This document shows positions 23,047 through 23,732 of a stretch of 23,732 nt of DNA, one piece after another. Under the pieces are notes generated by a model, which did no database searches, was not told the origin of the DNA, and worked only from the letters and a program-made list of their open reading frames with translations. Position 1 is the first letter of the stretch. The number at the start of each line of letters is the position of its first letter. This DNA comes from JAZSMS01 sp045536015 (lineage in GTDB: Bacteria; Bacillota; Clostridia; Christensenellales; QALW01): the NCBI GenBank assembly GCA_045536015.1, contig JAZSMS010000085.1, forward strand, positions 1 through 23,732, given 5' to 3'. Made by a program: the position numbers and the translations under genes.

Positions 23047-23607
23047 ATGAGTCAAATAAAAATCGGGGATTTTGTCACGGGATATGGTTCAGGATATTGG
23101 CAACTGATTGATATAAAACCGCATATTGCAACCGAAGATTACAACTCGGAGAATGTTCATTGGAAAAAGGGGCAAATTATAGGTCAGTTGGCAGTTCTAA
23201 AGAAATGCTTCACGGCAAAAATGAAGCCTCGCATTGATTTTTCCTGCGAGGATTCCCGTTGGCTGAAGCCTATTCCCGATGAAGTCCTTGTTGAAATAGA
23301 AAAATATTTTGAAGAGCATCCGGATTATAGGCGTAAGTTTGATACTGCTGAAATAAAGCTACCGCTGACAATAACAAACTGTTGGATTGATCTTCCGGAA
23401 GAAAAAGAAGATGAATTCAGAGCAACACTTGAAAAGCTTCCAGCACAGTATACAATGGAGGACTTTTGGAAGGTTGCTAAGCACTATAAAAAATACATTT
23501 CCAAACCGCCTGCAGGATATTTGCTTAATCTTTCCATGACACACCCTTGGGATATAGACAAAAACGCAAATAATGTTTATTCTGAATGGGAACTCATTAA
23601 AAACTGA
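23047..23607 (+). CDS. Protein of unknown function, 186 aa (cassette gene 2)
   Basis: I cannot assign a function. The soluble 186-aa protein has an N-terminal beta-rich part (KIGDFVTGYGSGYWQLIDIKP, then WKKGQIIGQLAVLKKCFTAKMKPRI). A PDEVLVEIEKYFEEHPDYRRKF helix follows, then a C-terminal part with CWIDLPEEKEDEF, YTMEDFWKVAKHYKKYISKPP and a final THPWDID. No signal or membrane segment is visible. The start is ATG 23047 with GAAGGAGGA upstream. It has its own promoter P2 and is followed 20 bp after its TGA stop by the same 3' module as cassette gene 1. I have a general recollection of similar hypothetical proteins in gut clostridia, which I could not check. Confidence 0.8.
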   Translation: MSQIKIGDFVTGYGSGYWQLIDIKPHIATEDYNSENVHWKKGQIIGQLAVLKKCFTAKMKPRIDFSCEDSRWLKPIPDEVLVEIEKYFEEHPDYRRKFDTAEIKLPLTITNCWIDLPEEKEDEFRATLEKLPAQYTMEDFWKVAKHYKKYISKPPAGYLLNLSMTHPWDIDKNANNVYSEWELIKN

Positions 23608-23627
23608 GGTCATTGCCAGTGCGTTTG

Positions 23628-23683
23628 GACACCTTTTGTTCGCAATTACCTATATTTAGACACCTTTTATCACGTTTAAGGCA
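23628..23683 (+). repeat. GACACCTTTT double repeat, copy B3
   Basis: GACACCTTTT occurs at 23628-23637 and 23659-23668, again exactly 31 bp apart, followed by ATCACGTTTAAGGCA. It is the second copy of the block at 22830-22885, starting 20 bp after the stop of cassette gene 2. Confidence 0.85.
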
Positions 23684-23684
23684 T

Positions 23685-23732
23685 AAAAAAACGCACTTTT
23701 GTCTACCAAGACAAAGGTGCGTTTTTTGAATG
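23685..23732 (+). terminator. Repeat-family terminator hairpin, copy A3
   Basis: The arms CGCACTTTTGTCT and AGACAAAGGTGCG (one G-U pair) with loop ACCA (23705-23708), extended by A/T pairs, end in TTTTTT at 23727. The window ends right after GAATG, exactly where copy A2 leads into a hairpin array, so another array and cassette may follow. Confidence 0.9.

Noticed and set aside
22194..23732. Classical integron attC sites
   Set aside because: No GTTRRRY/RYYYAAC core pairs at cassette junctions and each gene has its own promoter, unlike integron cassettes; no integrase in view.

Overview
The window looks like chromosome of a low-GC Gram-positive bacterium, most likely a clostridial (Firmicutes) species. 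Supporting signs are strong AGGAGG-type ribosome binding sites, TTG/GTG starts, many hairpin-plus-T-tract terminators, clear -35/-10 promoters, and families typical of that group (VanZ, VanW, YqeY, DUF421/DUF4363, ECF transporter S component). UGA is an ordinary stop here (dut, vanZ and both genes at the right end stop with it). Species cannot be named from the sequence.

Layout. 1-1255 (-) is the N-terminal part of a copper P1B-type ATPase that runs off the left edge. 1348-7133 (-) holds two housekeeping transcription units: glnS-dut-vanZ-like, coupled by overlapping stop/start codons, then an ECF substrate-binding subunit, type III pantothenate kinase (coaX) and htpG. The ECF gene next to coaX suggests pantothenate uptake feeding CoA synthesis. 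A divergent promoter region at 7134-7274 separates glnS from a yqeY-like gene. A bidirectional terminator then separates yqeY from a very large (about 2490 aa) cyclic beta-1,2-glucan synthase-like enzyme (GT84, glycoamylase-like and GH94 parts) on the minus strand. Upstream of it lie rhaA alone with its own promoter and terminator, and a cell-envelope pair (VanW-domain protein and SH3-domain membrane protein). A divergent region with a perfect 20-bp palindrome leads to a plus-strand DUF421-DUF4363 pair, then a maltose/galactoside O-acetyltransferase reading frame broken by one in-frame TGA, then tRNA-Ser(GGA).

From tRNA-Ser to the right edge the character changes. A 353-aa protein of unknown function with different codon use is followed by an elaborate array of short hairpins spaced by GTGAAG/CTTCAC, then two small unrelated genes. 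Each small gene has the same 5' module (GCC hairpin arm merging into a TTGATT-N17-TATAAT promoter), and each is followed by the same roughly 105-bp 3' module (paired GACACCTTTT repeats plus a long terminator hairpin). This looks like an array of self-contained gene cassettes next to a tRNA gene. It is the most unusual part of the window and the best candidate for an undescribed mobile or shuffling cassette system; its mechanism is not visible here.
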